This document shows, piece by piece, positions 27,022 to 34,667 of a stretch of DNA of 64,000 nt. The notes beneath the pieces are model-generated. The model saw nothing but the letters and a program-made list of their open reading frames with translations, was not told where the DNA came from and made no database searches. Position 1 is the stretch's first letter. Every line of letters starts with the position of its first letter. Origin of the DNA: 0-14-0-80-60-11 sp049322355 (GTDB taxonomy: Bacteria; Desulfobacterota; Desulfobaccia; Desulfobaccales; 0-14-0-80-60-11); assembly GCA_049322355.1 (NCBI GenBank), contig JBMORG010000006.1:1-64000 (forward strand), in the 5' to 3' direction. Made by a program: the position numbers and the translations under genes.

Positions 27022-27351
27022 TTACCGATAGCCGCCGCGACCGCCGCGACCTCCACCTCCGCCGCCCCGGGGGCCCCCACCTCCTCCCCGGAAACCGCCG
27101 CCCCGGGCCTGGGGCCTGGCCTCATTAACCGCCAACACCCGGCCTTCCACTTCACGGCCGTTCAGCATAGAAATGGCTTTTTGCCCCTCCAGTTTGGTCT
27201 CCATCTCCACGAAACCGAAGCCCCTGGGTTGACCGGTCTGCCGGTCCGTAATGATTTTGGCCGAGGCCACATGACCGGCCTCGTTGAAGAGGCCCTTGAG
27301 TTCGGCTTCACTCATGTTATGGGGCAGATTACCCACGTATAATTTAATCAC
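27022..27351 (-). CDS. Glycine-rich RRM RNA-binding protein
   Basis: A 109-residue RNA-binding protein with one RRM (RNP2 LYVGNL, RNP1 RGFGFVEM, about residues 3-78) and a C-terminal RGG/Gly-rich tail of some 28 residues. This layout matches cold-inducible Rbp proteins of cyanobacteria and other bacteria, which act as RNA chaperones. GTG 27351 was chosen because GGAGGAGA lies five bases upstream; that yields MIKLYVGNL, the usual N-terminus. It lies 75 bases after the 51-residue basic protein gene and near cspA. Confidence 0.93.
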   Translation of the reverse strand: MIKLYVGNLPHNMSEAELKGLFNEAGHVASAKIITDRQTGQPRGFGFVEMETKLEGQKAISMLNGREVEGRVLAVNEARPQARGGGFRGGGGGPRGGGGGGRGGRGGYR

Positions 27352-27426
27352 AATCTCCTCCGAAAGTGGCGACACGATACCCCTGCCCCGATGGTGTCGC
27401 CCGACCCGATCTGGAGGAGAATTTGG

Positions 27427-27582
27427 TTATTCCTCAATAATTCCTTCTTCCTGCGCCTTAGGTTCTTCTGGGTTTGCTTCGGCAGTGGCCCGCTTTTGGC
27501 GCTTTTTCATCTTTTCATCGCTTTTCTGCTTCCGGGCGATTTCCTTGGCTCGTTTTTCCCAGCCATATCGGTTGCGGGCCAC
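27427..27582 (-). CDS. Small basic protein of 51 residues
   Basis: A short gene starting GTG 27582 with a perfect AAGGAGG (complement of 27589-27595). The protein begins MARNRYGWEKRAKEIARKQK, is strongly Lys/Arg-rich for 32 residues and ends with an acidic Glu-rich tail. I recall similar short MA(K/R)NR-G-E-KR proteins in deltaproteobacteria, function unknown. The basic helix suggests RNA or ribosome binding. It sits between cspA and the RRM gene, so a role with them is likely but inferred. Confidence 0.8.
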   Translation of the reverse strand: MARNRYGWEKRAKEIARKQKSDEKMKKRQKRATAEANPEEPKAQEEGIIEE

Positions 27583-27609
27583 GGCTCACCTCCTTGGGGT
27601 CGAGATGGC

Positions 27610-27642
27610 GGAACTCCGGGACCTGAAGGCCACCGGAGTTCC
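27610..27642. promoter_or_regulatory. Intercistronic hairpin between cspA and the 51-residue gene
   Basis: Perfect 10-bp stem GGAACTCCGG/CCGGAGTTCC with a 13-nt loop. On the transcribed minus strand no T tract follows, so it is more likely a processing or stability hairpin, or a partial terminator, than a full terminator. Confidence 0.55.
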
Positions 27643-27662
27643 CAGATTCAAGTGGTTACCAG

Positions 27663-27866
27663 TTAGAGCTTGGTGACGTTCTGTGCCTGAGGGCCTTTCT
27701 GGCCCTGAACCACCTCAAACTCGACTTCCTGATCCTCTGCCAGAGTCCGGAAGCCTTCGCTCTGGATTGCGCTGTGGTGCACAAAGACATCGGGGCCGTT
27801 CTCCCGGGAGATAAAACCAAAACCCTTAGAATCGTTGAACCACTTTACTCTTCCTCTTTCCTTCAT
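27663..27866 (-). CDS. Cold-shock protein, CspA family
   Basis: A 67-residue cold-shock domain protein that binds single-stranded RNA and DNA. RNP1 KGFGFI and RNP2 VFVHHSAI are intact, and the length is normal for the family. ATG 27866 follows AGGAGG by about ten bases; the frame is open 32 codons upstream without family similarity. It is first in a minus-strand group followed by the small basic protein and the RRM protein. The roughly 300-base upstream region may include a structured cold-shock leader, but I could not define one. Confidence 0.95.
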   Translation of the reverse strand: MKERGRVKWFNDSKGFGFISRENGPDVFVHHSAIQSEGFRTLAEDQEVEFEVVQGQKGPQAQNVTKL

Positions 27867-28167
27867 GAATGAGGAACCTCCTAAAATTTGTAACACTTTA
27901 TCCCGCCCCACGAGCAGGACCGCGAGAGCAGCCAGGCAAAAAAAAAGGAAGGTATTTAGCATCCCCTTCCGATCTATGGCCAGGGCCCGCAGCCCTGCCT
28001 TCAGTCTGACATGCTATCTACGCTTACAATTTAATGCGAATAATGGGGGATGTCAAGCAAAATAAAGGGAAAGATGCAGTAACGCCCCTATTGTATTATG
28101 TGGTCCCCTGTCAGGCTTTGCGACAGACCAATGACATGATTTCATTGCAATAATTCGGTGCAGCCCC
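27867..28167. other. Upstream region of the cold-shock gene
   Basis: About 300 bases between the polyprenyl synthase stop and the cspA start, both on the minus strand. A run of nine A at 27939-27947 is the main simple feature. No ORF or RNA family was recognised. It should contain the cspA promoter and leader. Confidence 0.45.
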
Positions 28168-29142
28168 TCAATGGGTGCGGGCCAGGAGTTCCTCGGTGAT
28201 GGCCCAAAAGTAAGTCTTTTCCTGAGAAGGCGGGAAAGAAGCAAGGCAAGCCTGGGCCTTGAGGGTATAGCTTCGGGCTACCCCCCGGGCGTGTTCCAGG
28301 GAGCCGTACTTATCCAGGAGGCCCTTAAGTTCCGGGGCCGACTCCGGAGTCAGGTTCTGAGCAATGGTTTCCAAACGTTCCCGGTCGACAGGATTAGCCT
28401 GGGCTAAAGCATGGATCAGGGGTAGGGTAACGCGGCCTTCTCTAAGGTCTGCACAGACTTCTTTGCCCAACTCGCGTTCGTCTCCGGTGTAGTCCAGAAT
28501 ATCGTCCACCACTTGGAAAGTGATCCCCAGGTTCAATCCCATCTGGCTCAAAGCCTCCTCCTGGGTGTCGGGAACGCCGGCCAGAATGGCCCCGATCTGA
28601 CAGGCTGCCGACATGAGGATCGCGGTCTTGCGGGTGATGACCTCGAAATAATCGGCTTCGGTAATCTTAAGATTTCCGGCGTGCAATAGTTGAAGGATTT
28701 CTCCTTCAGCCATCATGGTGGTGGCGTGGGACAAAACCTGGAGGATTTTCAATTTATTGGTGGTTACCGCCAGGGACAGGGCCTTGGCCAGAAGAAAGTC
28801 TCCCACCAGGATTACCGCCTGGTTGCCCCAAATGGTGTTGGCGGTGGAAACCCCCCGGCGCACGTTGGCCGCGTCTATGACATCGTCGTGTAACAGTGTG
28901 GCCGCGTGCAGATATTCGAAGATCGTGGAAAAATCGCTCAGATGGTTGCCCTGACAGCCGCACATCCGGGCCGATAGGATGAATAACAAGGGACGGACGC
29001 GCTTGCCGCCACTGAGCAGAATATGGCGCCCCACTTCCGCAATCAACGGCACATGTGTCTGGAGATTGGCTCCCAGGGCCATATTGATGGCGGCAACATC
29101 TTTTTCCAGGTCTTTCAGGATACTTTTGCCAGAGGCGCCCAT
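28168..29142 (-). CDS. Long-chain polyprenyl diphosphate synthase (IspB-like)
   Basis: A 324-residue trans-prenyltransferase that extends FPP with IPP to a long polyprenyl diphosphate, likely for the quinone side chain. The first Asp-rich motif is DDVIDAANVRRG near residue 84 and the second DDILDYTGDE near 213. The first motif is DDxxD, and the residues before it (HAATLLHDD) are small, as in medium- and long-chain enzymes. It is separate from the FPP synthase gene at 31560-32462. ATG 29142. Confidence 0.9.
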   Translation of the reverse strand: MGASGKSILKDLEKDVAAINMALGANLQTHVPLIAEVGRHILLSGGKRVRPLLFILSARMCGCQGNHLSDFSTIFEYLHAATLLHDDVIDAANVRRGVSTANTIWGNQAVILVGDFLLAKALSLAVTTNKLKILQVLSHATTMMAEGEILQLLHAGNLKITEADYFEVITRKTAILMSAACQIGAILAGVPDTQEEALSQMGLNLGITFQVVDDILDYTGDERELGKEVCADLREGRVTLPLIHALAQANPVDRERLETIAQNLTPESAPELKGLLDKYGSLEHARGVARSYTLKAQACLASFPPSQEKTYFWAITEELLARTH

Positions 29143-29490
29143 TGTGAATAAATTAACTTATATCTCCGGGGAAGTCAATAATTTAGGGAAAGGGCCGCAT
29201 AGCTCCTCTCCTTAGACGGCTAAGGGGGAATTCCGGAATGAAATGCACCAGGCGGGCGTGTGCCGCGGCTTTTCCCTAAGTCTCAATGTCTTTGCACTTA
29301 ATCACCACAAATTATACCGAAGTTGTGCCAGCACAAGTAATTTACGGGGCACATCTGAGTGTACGCCCTTTATGAGGCCGGACACATAAAGATGAGCCCC
29401 TTCAAAATAAAGATAAGCTACCCATAGGACGCAACTCGGTATTGATGGCAACCTCTATCTTATTCTGTCTAAGCAATTTAAGTAATAGTA

Positions 29491-29516
29491 AAGGCAGAGG
29501 TCTCCACCCCTGCCTT
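29491..29516. repeat. Palindrome AAGGCAGAGG-N6-CCCCTGCCTT
   Basis: A 10-bp stem with one mismatch and a 6-nt loop, downstream of dxs. It could serve as a terminator hairpin, but on the minus strand no strong T tract follows. Confidence 0.65.
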
Positions 29517-29525
29517 GCTTTCCGC

Positions 29526-29553
29526 CCAAAAACTAAACCTGAAACCAAGAACC
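29526..29553 (+). repeat. Heptamer tandem repeat, four degenerate AACC-ending units
   Basis: CCAAAAA, CTAAACC, TGAAACC, AAGAACC in a strict 7-base period, touching the dxs stop codon. Confidence 0.7.
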
Positions 29554-29554
29554 T

Positions 29555-31507
29555 CTAATTAAATGTGCCCCACACTACTTTTTTGGGCTGGGCTGGCTGC
29601 GCCAGGATGTCCAGAGCACTTTTCAGGATACCGTGTGCATCCAACCCATATTTTTTGCGGAGTATATCCTGGGTGCCATGTTCCACGAAGACATCGGGAA
29701 TTCCCAGGCGTTTCACGGTGATGCCGAATAGGCCCCGGTCCGCTAAAAGTTCCAGCACCGCGCTGCCGAACCCGCCGGCCAGCACGTTTTCCTCCACCGT
29801 CAGGACACGGCCGTGTTTGGCCGCCAGACTCAAGATCAGATGCTCATCCAGGGGTTTGACGAACCGGGCGTTAACCACGGTGGCGCTGAAACCTTGTTTA
29901 TCCAGTTCCTTGGCTGCGTCCAATGCCGGGTACACCGCAGCCCCCAGAGCCATGATGAGCAGATCTTCCCCTTCTTGCAAAACCTCGGCCTTGCCGAGGG
30001 GCAGTTTGCTCAGGGTGGAGGAAAACGCCACGCCAACGCCCCGGCCGCGGGGATACCGGATGGCGATGGGACCCGGGTGCTCCACCGCGGTGAAGAGCAT
30101 ATCACGCAATTCGTTTTCGTCCTTGGGGGCCATCAAGACCAGGTTAGGCAGATGGCGCAGGTACGACAGGTCGAAAAGCCCCTGGTGGGTCTCCCCGTCT
30201 TCGCCCACAATGCCGCCCCGGTCCAGAGCAAAGACCACCGGGAGCTTCTGGATACAGACATCGTGGAGCACCTGGTCATAGGCCCGCTGCAGGAAGGTGG
30301 AGTAGATGGTGGCCACGGGCCGCATGCCCTCCAGGGCCAGGCCCCCGGCGAAGGTGACGGCGTGCTGCTCACAGATGCCCACATCAAAAAAGCGGGAGGG
30401 GAACTCCTTGCGGAAGTCCACCAGGCCGGTGCCGTCGGGCATGGCCGCGGTAATGGCCACTATCCTGGGGTTCTCCCGGCCCAGGCGCACCAGGGTATCG
30501 CCGAAGACATCGGTGTAAGTGGGTACCTCACTCACACTCTTCTTGGGCTCGCCGGTATCGGGGTCGAATTTGCCCAGGCCGTGAAAGCCGGTGGGGTCGG
30601 TTTCGGCAGGCTCGTAGCCTTTACCTTTGATGGTGCGCACGTGGACCAGAATGGGTCCCTTTAAGTTCTTGACATTGTTCAATGTTTCAATCAAGTGGTC
30701 CAGGCGGTGCCCGTTTACCGGCCCCAGGTAGGTGAATTTCAGGGCTTCGAAGAGCATGCCTGGGGTGAAAAAGGCCTTGAAGGATTCTTCGCTCCGCTTG
30801 GCCCAAGCCAACAAGTCATCGCCGATGGCCGGCAGGGAGCGCAGGAGGTTCTCCACCTGCTTCTTTAGAAAGACCATGGTGGGCCGGGTGAGTTGGCGGC
30901 TTAAAAAAGAAGACAAGGCTCCCACATTGGGGGCAATGGACATGCCGTTGTCGTTTAAAATCACGATGAGGTCTTTGTTCAGGTCCCCGGCGTTGTTGAG
31001 GCCCTCAAAAGCGAGGCCGGCCGTCATGGAGCCGTCGCCGATCACCGCAATCACCCGGTGGCGTTCCCGCCTCAGGCAGCGGGCGCTGGCGATCCCCAAA
31101 GCGGCAGAGATGGATGTGGAACTATGTCCGGTGTCAAAAGCGTCGTAGGGACTTTCGCCGCGCTTGGGAAAGCCGCTGATGCCGCCGTGCTGACGCAGGC
31201 TGGGAAACTGTTCCTTACGCCCCGTGAGCAACTTATGGGCATAGGCCTGGTGCCCCACATCCCAGACGATTTTGTCCCGGGGGCAATCAAAAACATAGTG
31301 CAGGGCGATGGAGAGTTCCACTACTCCCAGGCTGGGGGCCAGGTGCCCTCCGGTGCGGGCCACGGTGGAGATGATGGTATCCCGAATTTCCTGGGCCAAC
31401 TGCGGCAGGAACTCCGGTGGCAACCTCTTTAAATCCTGGGGATTATTGATGGTATCCAACAAACGGCGGGCCGAAGCATCCGGTTTGGAGCCCTGTCGAG
31501 TGTCCAT
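29555..31507 (-). CDS. dxs: 1-deoxy-D-xylulose-5-phosphate synthase
   Basis: A 650-residue thiamine-diphosphate enzyme joining pyruvate and glyceraldehyde-3-phosphate, the first step of the MEP isoprenoid pathway. The ThDP motif is GDGSMTAGLAFEGLNN, VWDVGHQAYAHKLLTGR is the N-terminal signature and DRGGIVGEDG...HQG the Pyr-domain signature. ATG 31507 was chosen; a GTG two codons upstream is also possible. It is last in the set xseA-xseB-ispA-dxs and feeds ispA, the neighbouring polyprenyl synthase and the hopanoid genes at 58558 onward. Confidence 0.97.
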   Translation of the reverse strand: MDTRQGSKPDASARRLLDTINNPQDLKRLPPEFLPQLAQEIRDTIISTVARTGGHLAPSLGVVELSIALHYVFDCPRDKIVWDVGHQAYAHKLLTGRKEQFPSLRQHGGISGFPKRGESPYDAFDTGHSSTSISAALGIASARCLRRERHRVIAVIGDGSMTAGLAFEGLNNAGDLNKDLIVILNDNGMSIAPNVGALSSFLSRQLTRPTMVFLKKQVENLLRSLPAIGDDLLAWAKRSEESFKAFFTPGMLFEALKFTYLGPVNGHRLDHLIETLNNVKNLKGPILVHVRTIKGKGYEPAETDPTGFHGLGKFDPDTGEPKKSVSEVPTYTDVFGDTLVRLGRENPRIVAITAAMPDGTGLVDFRKEFPSRFFDVGICEQHAVTFAGGLALEGMRPVATIYSTFLQRAYDQVLHDVCIQKLPVVFALDRGGIVGEDGETHQGLFDLSYLRHLPNLVLMAPKDENELRDMLFTAVEHPGPIAIRYPRGRGVGVAFSSTLSKLPLGKAEVLQEGEDLLIMALGAAVYPALDAAKELDKQGFSATVVNARFVKPLDEHLILSLAAKHGRVLTVEENVLAGGFGSAVLELLADRGLFGITVKRLGIPDVFVEHGTQDILRKKYGLDAHGILKSALDILAQPAQPKKVVWGTFN

Positions 31508-31559
31508 GTGCACCTAACCTTTTATGATTAATGTAGCTTAATATAAACCACCCTAAATT

Positions 31560-32462
31560 TCAAGACCGCCGCACCAGCAGGTACCGCGCCAATTCCCGCA
31601 AAGGTTCGGCCCGGTCCTCGAAGGTTTCCAGCGCCGTAACAGCCTCAGCTACCAGGCGTTTGGCCCACTCCCGGGTGGCTTCCAGACCCAGGACCGCGGG
31701 ATAGGTGGCCTTTTGGCGCTTTTCATCCATGCCCGCAGCCTTGCCCATTTCCGCAGTCTCCCCTTCTACATCTAAAAGATCATCGGTAACTTGAAACGCT
31801 AACCCAAATTTTTCACCATACGTGGTCAGTGCGGTCACTTCGGCCCGACTGCCGCCCCCCGTGAGGGCCCCGGCCCGGACCGCGGCAGTAAGCAAAGCCC
31901 CGGTCTTGTGGCGGTGGATAGTTTCCAGTTCCTTTAAGGTTACCCGGCGGCCTTCTGCCAATAGGTCCAACATCTGGCCTCCCACCATACCCTGATAACC
32001 GGCAGCCGTGGCCACCAAGTTAATCACTTCCAGCAGGACTCTTTCCCGGCCTTCATATTTGTCAGCCGCCCCGGCCAGAGTGTGAAAGGCTTCGGTGAGC
32101 AAACCGTCTCCCGCCAGGATGGCGGTGGCTTCGTCAAATTGCTTGTGACAGGTGGGTTGGCCCCGGCGTAGGTCATCGTCGTCCATGGCCGGCAGGTCGT
32201 CATGGATCAGGGAATAGGTGTGGATCATCTCCAGGGCACACGCCACGGGCAGGGCTTCTCCTGGGTCGCCCCGCACCGCTTCCGCCGCGGCCAGGCACAG
32301 GATGGGGCGCAGCCTTTTGCCGCCCACGAACAGGCTGTAGTGCATGGCCTGGGTGACCCGGAAGGCCGGCCCCCGCACTGCTGGCAGATATGCTTCCAGG
32401 GCCCGGTTGATTAACTTTCGGCGCTCTTCCAAATAAGCCCTAAGGTCGAAATTTTCGCTCAT
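31560..32462 (-). CDS. ispA: Farnesyl/geranyl diphosphate synthase
   Basis: A 300-residue short-chain prenyltransferase making C10/C15 diphosphates from IPP and DMAPP. The first Asp-rich motif DDLPAMDDDDLRRG (with the two-residue insertion DDxxxxD typical of bacterial FPP synthases) is near residue 85, and the second is DDLLDVEGE near 222. ATG 32462. A heptamer array begins four bases upstream of the start. It supplies farnesyl diphosphate for squalene, the substrate of Shc. Confidence 0.96.
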   Translation of the reverse strand: MSENFDLRAYLEERRKLINRALEAYLPAVRGPAFRVTQAMHYSLFVGGKRLRPILCLAAAEAVRGDPGEALPVACALEMIHTYSLIHDDLPAMDDDDLRRGQPTCHKQFDEATAILAGDGLLTEAFHTLAGAADKYEGRERVLLEVINLVATAAGYQGMVGGQMLDLLAEGRRVTLKELETIHRHKTGALLTAAVRAGALTGGGSRAEVTALTTYGEKFGLAFQVTDDLLDVEGETAEMGKAAGMDEKRQKATYPAVLGLEATREWAKRLVAEAVTALETFEDRAEPLRELARYLLVRRS

Positions 32463-32465
32463 ATT

Positions 32466-32493
32466 CGTTTTCGGTTTTGGATTGTCGCTTTTC
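32466..32493 (-). repeat. Heptamer repeat, GAAAACC type, four degenerate units
   Basis: On the plus strand CGTTTTC, GGTTTTG, GATTGTC, GCTTTTC; it sits immediately upstream of the ispA start, where the ribosome site should be. Confidence 0.65.
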
Positions 32494-32547
32494 GTTTCGG
32501 CCTAAAGTTTCTCACCAAAAAACCAACCGAAAAATCAACCACGGATT

Positions 32548-32802
32548 TCAGGCTTCCCCTTCTTCCTCCGGGAAGGGCCGGGTGAAAAACTTCCCGGCAT
32601 CGTCCTTGAGCAAGAGTTCCACCCGTTTTTCCACTTCGTCCAACTTTTTATGGCAGAACCGCACCAACTGCACCCCTTCCTCGAAGGCGCGCATAGCCTC
32701 TTCCAGGGCCAGATCGCCGTGCTCCAGAGAATCCAGCACTTCCTCCAGGCGCTTGAGGCCTGCCTCGAAAGTCAATTCTTCTTGCTTTTTTTCTTTGGCC
32801 AT
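32548..32802 (-). CDS. xseB: Exodeoxyribonuclease VII small subunit
   Basis: An 84-residue XseB with the typical helical core (FEAGLKRLEEVLDSLEHGDLALEEAM), which forms a complex with XseA for single-strand DNA degradation. Its acidic C-terminal end is within family variation. It lies between xseA and ispA, the common arrangement with isoprenoid genes. A heptamer repeat lies five bases before its start. Confidence 0.96.
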   Translation of the reverse strand: MAKEKKQEELTFEAGLKRLEEVLDSLEHGDLALEEAMRAFEEGVQLVRFCHKKLDEVEKRVELLLKDDAGKFFTRPFPEEEGEA

Positions 32803-32806
32803 GGTG

Positions 32807-32827
32807 ACTTTTCAGGTTTTCAGTTTT
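32807..32827 (-). repeat. Heptamer repeat, GAAAACC type, three units
   Basis: On the plus strand ACTTTTC, AGGTTTT, CAGTTTT, just upstream of xseB. Confidence 0.55.
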
Positions 32828-32904
32828 GCTGAGTTGGCAAAAGTATTTCCCCCTGGTGGGAGTGGATTAAGGGGAGGGGGAAAAGGTGGAAAATTCTATC
32901 TTGT

Positions 32905-32943
32905 TCACCCCCACCCTAACCCTCCCCCATCAAAGGTGAGGGA
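32905..32943 (+). repeat. C-rich dispersed repeat CACCC...CCTCCCCCATCAAAGG
   Basis: Located between xseB and xseA. It shares CCTCCCCCATCAA-GG and the preceding CACCC with 35231-35260 inside the GH8 gene. Confidence 0.6.
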
Positions 32944-33018
32944 ATTTTATACATTTTATACTTTTACGATTTCATCAGTTTTTTTGATTTGCTGTTTCTC
33001 CATGTGCCTAAGTTTTTT

Positions 33019-33046
33019 CTGCTTACTGCTCACTTCCCACTTTTTG
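33019..33046 (-). repeat. Heptamer repeat, CAGTTAG type, partly coding
   Basis: On the plus strand CTGCTTA, CTGCTCA, CTTCCCA, CTTTTTG. It covers the stop and last residues (KVGSEQ) of XseA. Confidence 0.7.
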
Positions 33047-34366
33047 TACTTCGCAATCCATCCGGCCCCGGGCCACCTGGACCCGGATATTTGATCCTAA
33101 AGGCACCAGGGTGGCGTCCCGGATCACCGTCTCCTCCGGGAGCAGGGTGGCCACCGCGTAGCCCCGCTGCAGGATGGCCAGGGGATTTAGCTGCTCCAAG
33201 TGGGTCTGGCAGTACTCCAGGTGCCGCCGCTGCTCCGCCTGGCGCCGGCAGAAGCTCCGGCCCAGCCGTTGGGCCGCCTGTTCCAGCCGCTGCCGGGGCA
33301 TCCCCAGGGCCCGCCGGGGGCTTAAAAGAAAGAGGCGGGAAGCAGCCAGGCGCAAGTGCTGGTCCTGGTTAATCAGCACCCGCCGGGCTCGCCGCACCAG
33401 GACCTCGGCCCGCTCATCCAGCCGGAGGCGCAGGTCCGTAAGATTGCGGCGCACATCGGGCAGTCGCCGGGTTATGAGACCCAGGTGCTGACGGGCTTGA
33501 TCCCGGCGCCGGGCCAAACTCCGGGCCAGAGTGGCGCCCAGACGGTCCAGGCGGCGCTCCAATTCGGCCTTATCCGGCACTACCAGTTCCACCGCGGCGC
33601 TGGGAGTGGGGGCTCTTTGGTCCGCCACAAAATCGGCAATGGTAAAATCTACTTCGTGGCCCACCGCCGAAACCACCGGGATAGGGCAGCGATGGATGGC
33701 CCGGGCTACGCTCTCTTCGTTGAACGGCCACAAGTCTTCCAGAGACCCACCGCCTCGGGCCAGGACGATGACCTCAATCCCTGGATAAGCGCCCAGGTCA
33801 TCCAGGGCCCGGGTAATTTCCCCTGCGGCCTCTACGCCTTGCACCTTGACCGGGTAAATGAGCACTTCTACGTTGGGGTAGCGCTGTTTCAGGAGGCGCA
33901 AAAAATCCCGCACCGCTGCACCCGTAGGGGAGGTGACCAGGGCGATTTTCCGGGGCAGAAACGGCAGCGTTTTCTTCAGCTCCGGGGCAAACAGGCCCTC
34001 GGCCGCCAGCCGGTTTTTCAGGACCTCGAAGGCTTGGGCCAGGGCCCCCAGCCCCAGGGGCTCCAGGTAATCCACTATAAGCTGGTATTCTCCCCGGGGT
34101 TCATAAACCGACAGACGGCCCCGGCACAAAAACTGCTTGCCCTCCTGGGGTTTGCAACGCAGATGTTGATGGTTGCCCTTGAAAAGCACCGCCCGGAGCT
34201 GGGCTCCGGCATCCTTGAGGGTAAAGTAGTAGTGGCCGCTCAAAGGCTGCCGGAGATTGGAGATCTCGCCGCTCACCCAGACCAGGGAGAAATAGGTCTC
34301 CAGCCGGTCCCGAATCTCCCGGGTGAGGGCGCTCACCGTATAGATGTGAGGCAATTCCTGGTCCAT
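33023..34366 (-). CDS. xseA: Exodeoxyribonuclease VII large subunit
   Basis: A 447-residue catalytic subunit of exonuclease VII. The N-terminal OB domain (about 5-100, with SLVWVSGEISN) is followed by the catalytic domain with VTSPTGAAVRDF, ARGGGSLEDLWPFN and PVVSAVGHEVDFTIADFVADQRAPTP split across about residues 135-265, then a long coiled coil. The final residues KVGSEQ and stop derive from a heptamer repeat (33019-33046). It is the first gene of xseA-xseB-ispA-dxs. Confidence 0.97.
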   Translation of the reverse strand: MDQELPHIYTVSALTREIRDRLETYFSLVWVSGEISNLRQPLSGHYYFTLKDAGAQLRAVLFKGNHQHLRCKPQEGKQFLCRGRLSVYEPRGEYQLIVDYLEPLGLGALAQAFEVLKNRLAAEGLFAPELKKTLPFLPRKIALVTSPTGAAVRDFLRLLKQRYPNVEVLIYPVKVQGVEAAGEITRALDDLGAYPGIEVIVLARGGGSLEDLWPFNEESVARAIHRCPIPVVSAVGHEVDFTIADFVADQRAPTPSAAVELVVPDKAELERRLDRLGATLARSLARRRDQARQHLGLITRRLPDVRRNLTDLRLRLDERAEVLVRRARRVLINQDQHLRLAASRLFLLSPRRALGMPRQRLEQAAQRLGRSFCRRQAEQRRHLEYCQTHLEQLNPLAILQRGYAVATLLPEETVIRDATLVPLGSNIRVQVARGRMDCEVQKVGSEQ

Positions 34367-34667
34367 GAATAATCTAATAATCTATATCACATTTCCTTAC
34401 CTGTCGGAGGAAAATTTTGTTTGAACGGCCACTTCTAGTCAGGCAAGCCGGCGGTCCCCCTTACCGAGAGTTTAAACGTAGTGCATCGATTCATAAATAC
34501 GAAAACGAATTTTTTCACCCTGAGACGAGGGGAAAGGGTCTCTTGCTTTTTCTTGAGATTCTTCCCCGCCTTCGGCGGCTCATAATGACAAGAATGATTG
34601 TTATTGTATTTAAGAAATTATTTACTCCTGCTGAGGCCTGGGACTACCTGGTCGATTCAAGATTGAG
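34367..34667. other. Intergenic region holding a dispersed repeat
   Basis: About 300 bases between xseA and the GH8 gene, both minus strand. It contains one copy of the CACCCTGAG...AATGACA element (34515-34590). An open frame on the plus strand (34417-34671) runs through the repeat and is not considered a gene. Confidence 0.55.
34515..34590 (+). repeat. CACCCTGAG...AATGACA dispersed element, copy 1
   Basis: Begins TCACCCTGAG, contains AGGGTCTCT, then GAG(A/T)..TTC and ends CTCA-AATGACA. The same order of blocks recurs at 49705-49785. It has inverted character: TCA at the left end, TGACA at the right. Confidence 0.75.

Larger units (their letters stand above)
29143..29554. other. Intergenic region with palindrome and heptamers
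   Basis: About 410 bases between dxs and the polyprenyl synthase gene, both minus strand. No gene was seen. It ends with a 6-nt-loop palindrome (29491-29516) and a heptamer array (29526-29553) directly behind the dxs stop. The remainder should contain the promoter of the polyprenyl synthase. Confidence 0.5.

Noticed and set aside
27867..28167. Possible RNA gene or structured cold-shock leader upstream of cspA
   Set aside because: I looked for tRNA-like TTCGA/T-arm patterns and long stems and found none convincing; left as an undefined upstream region.
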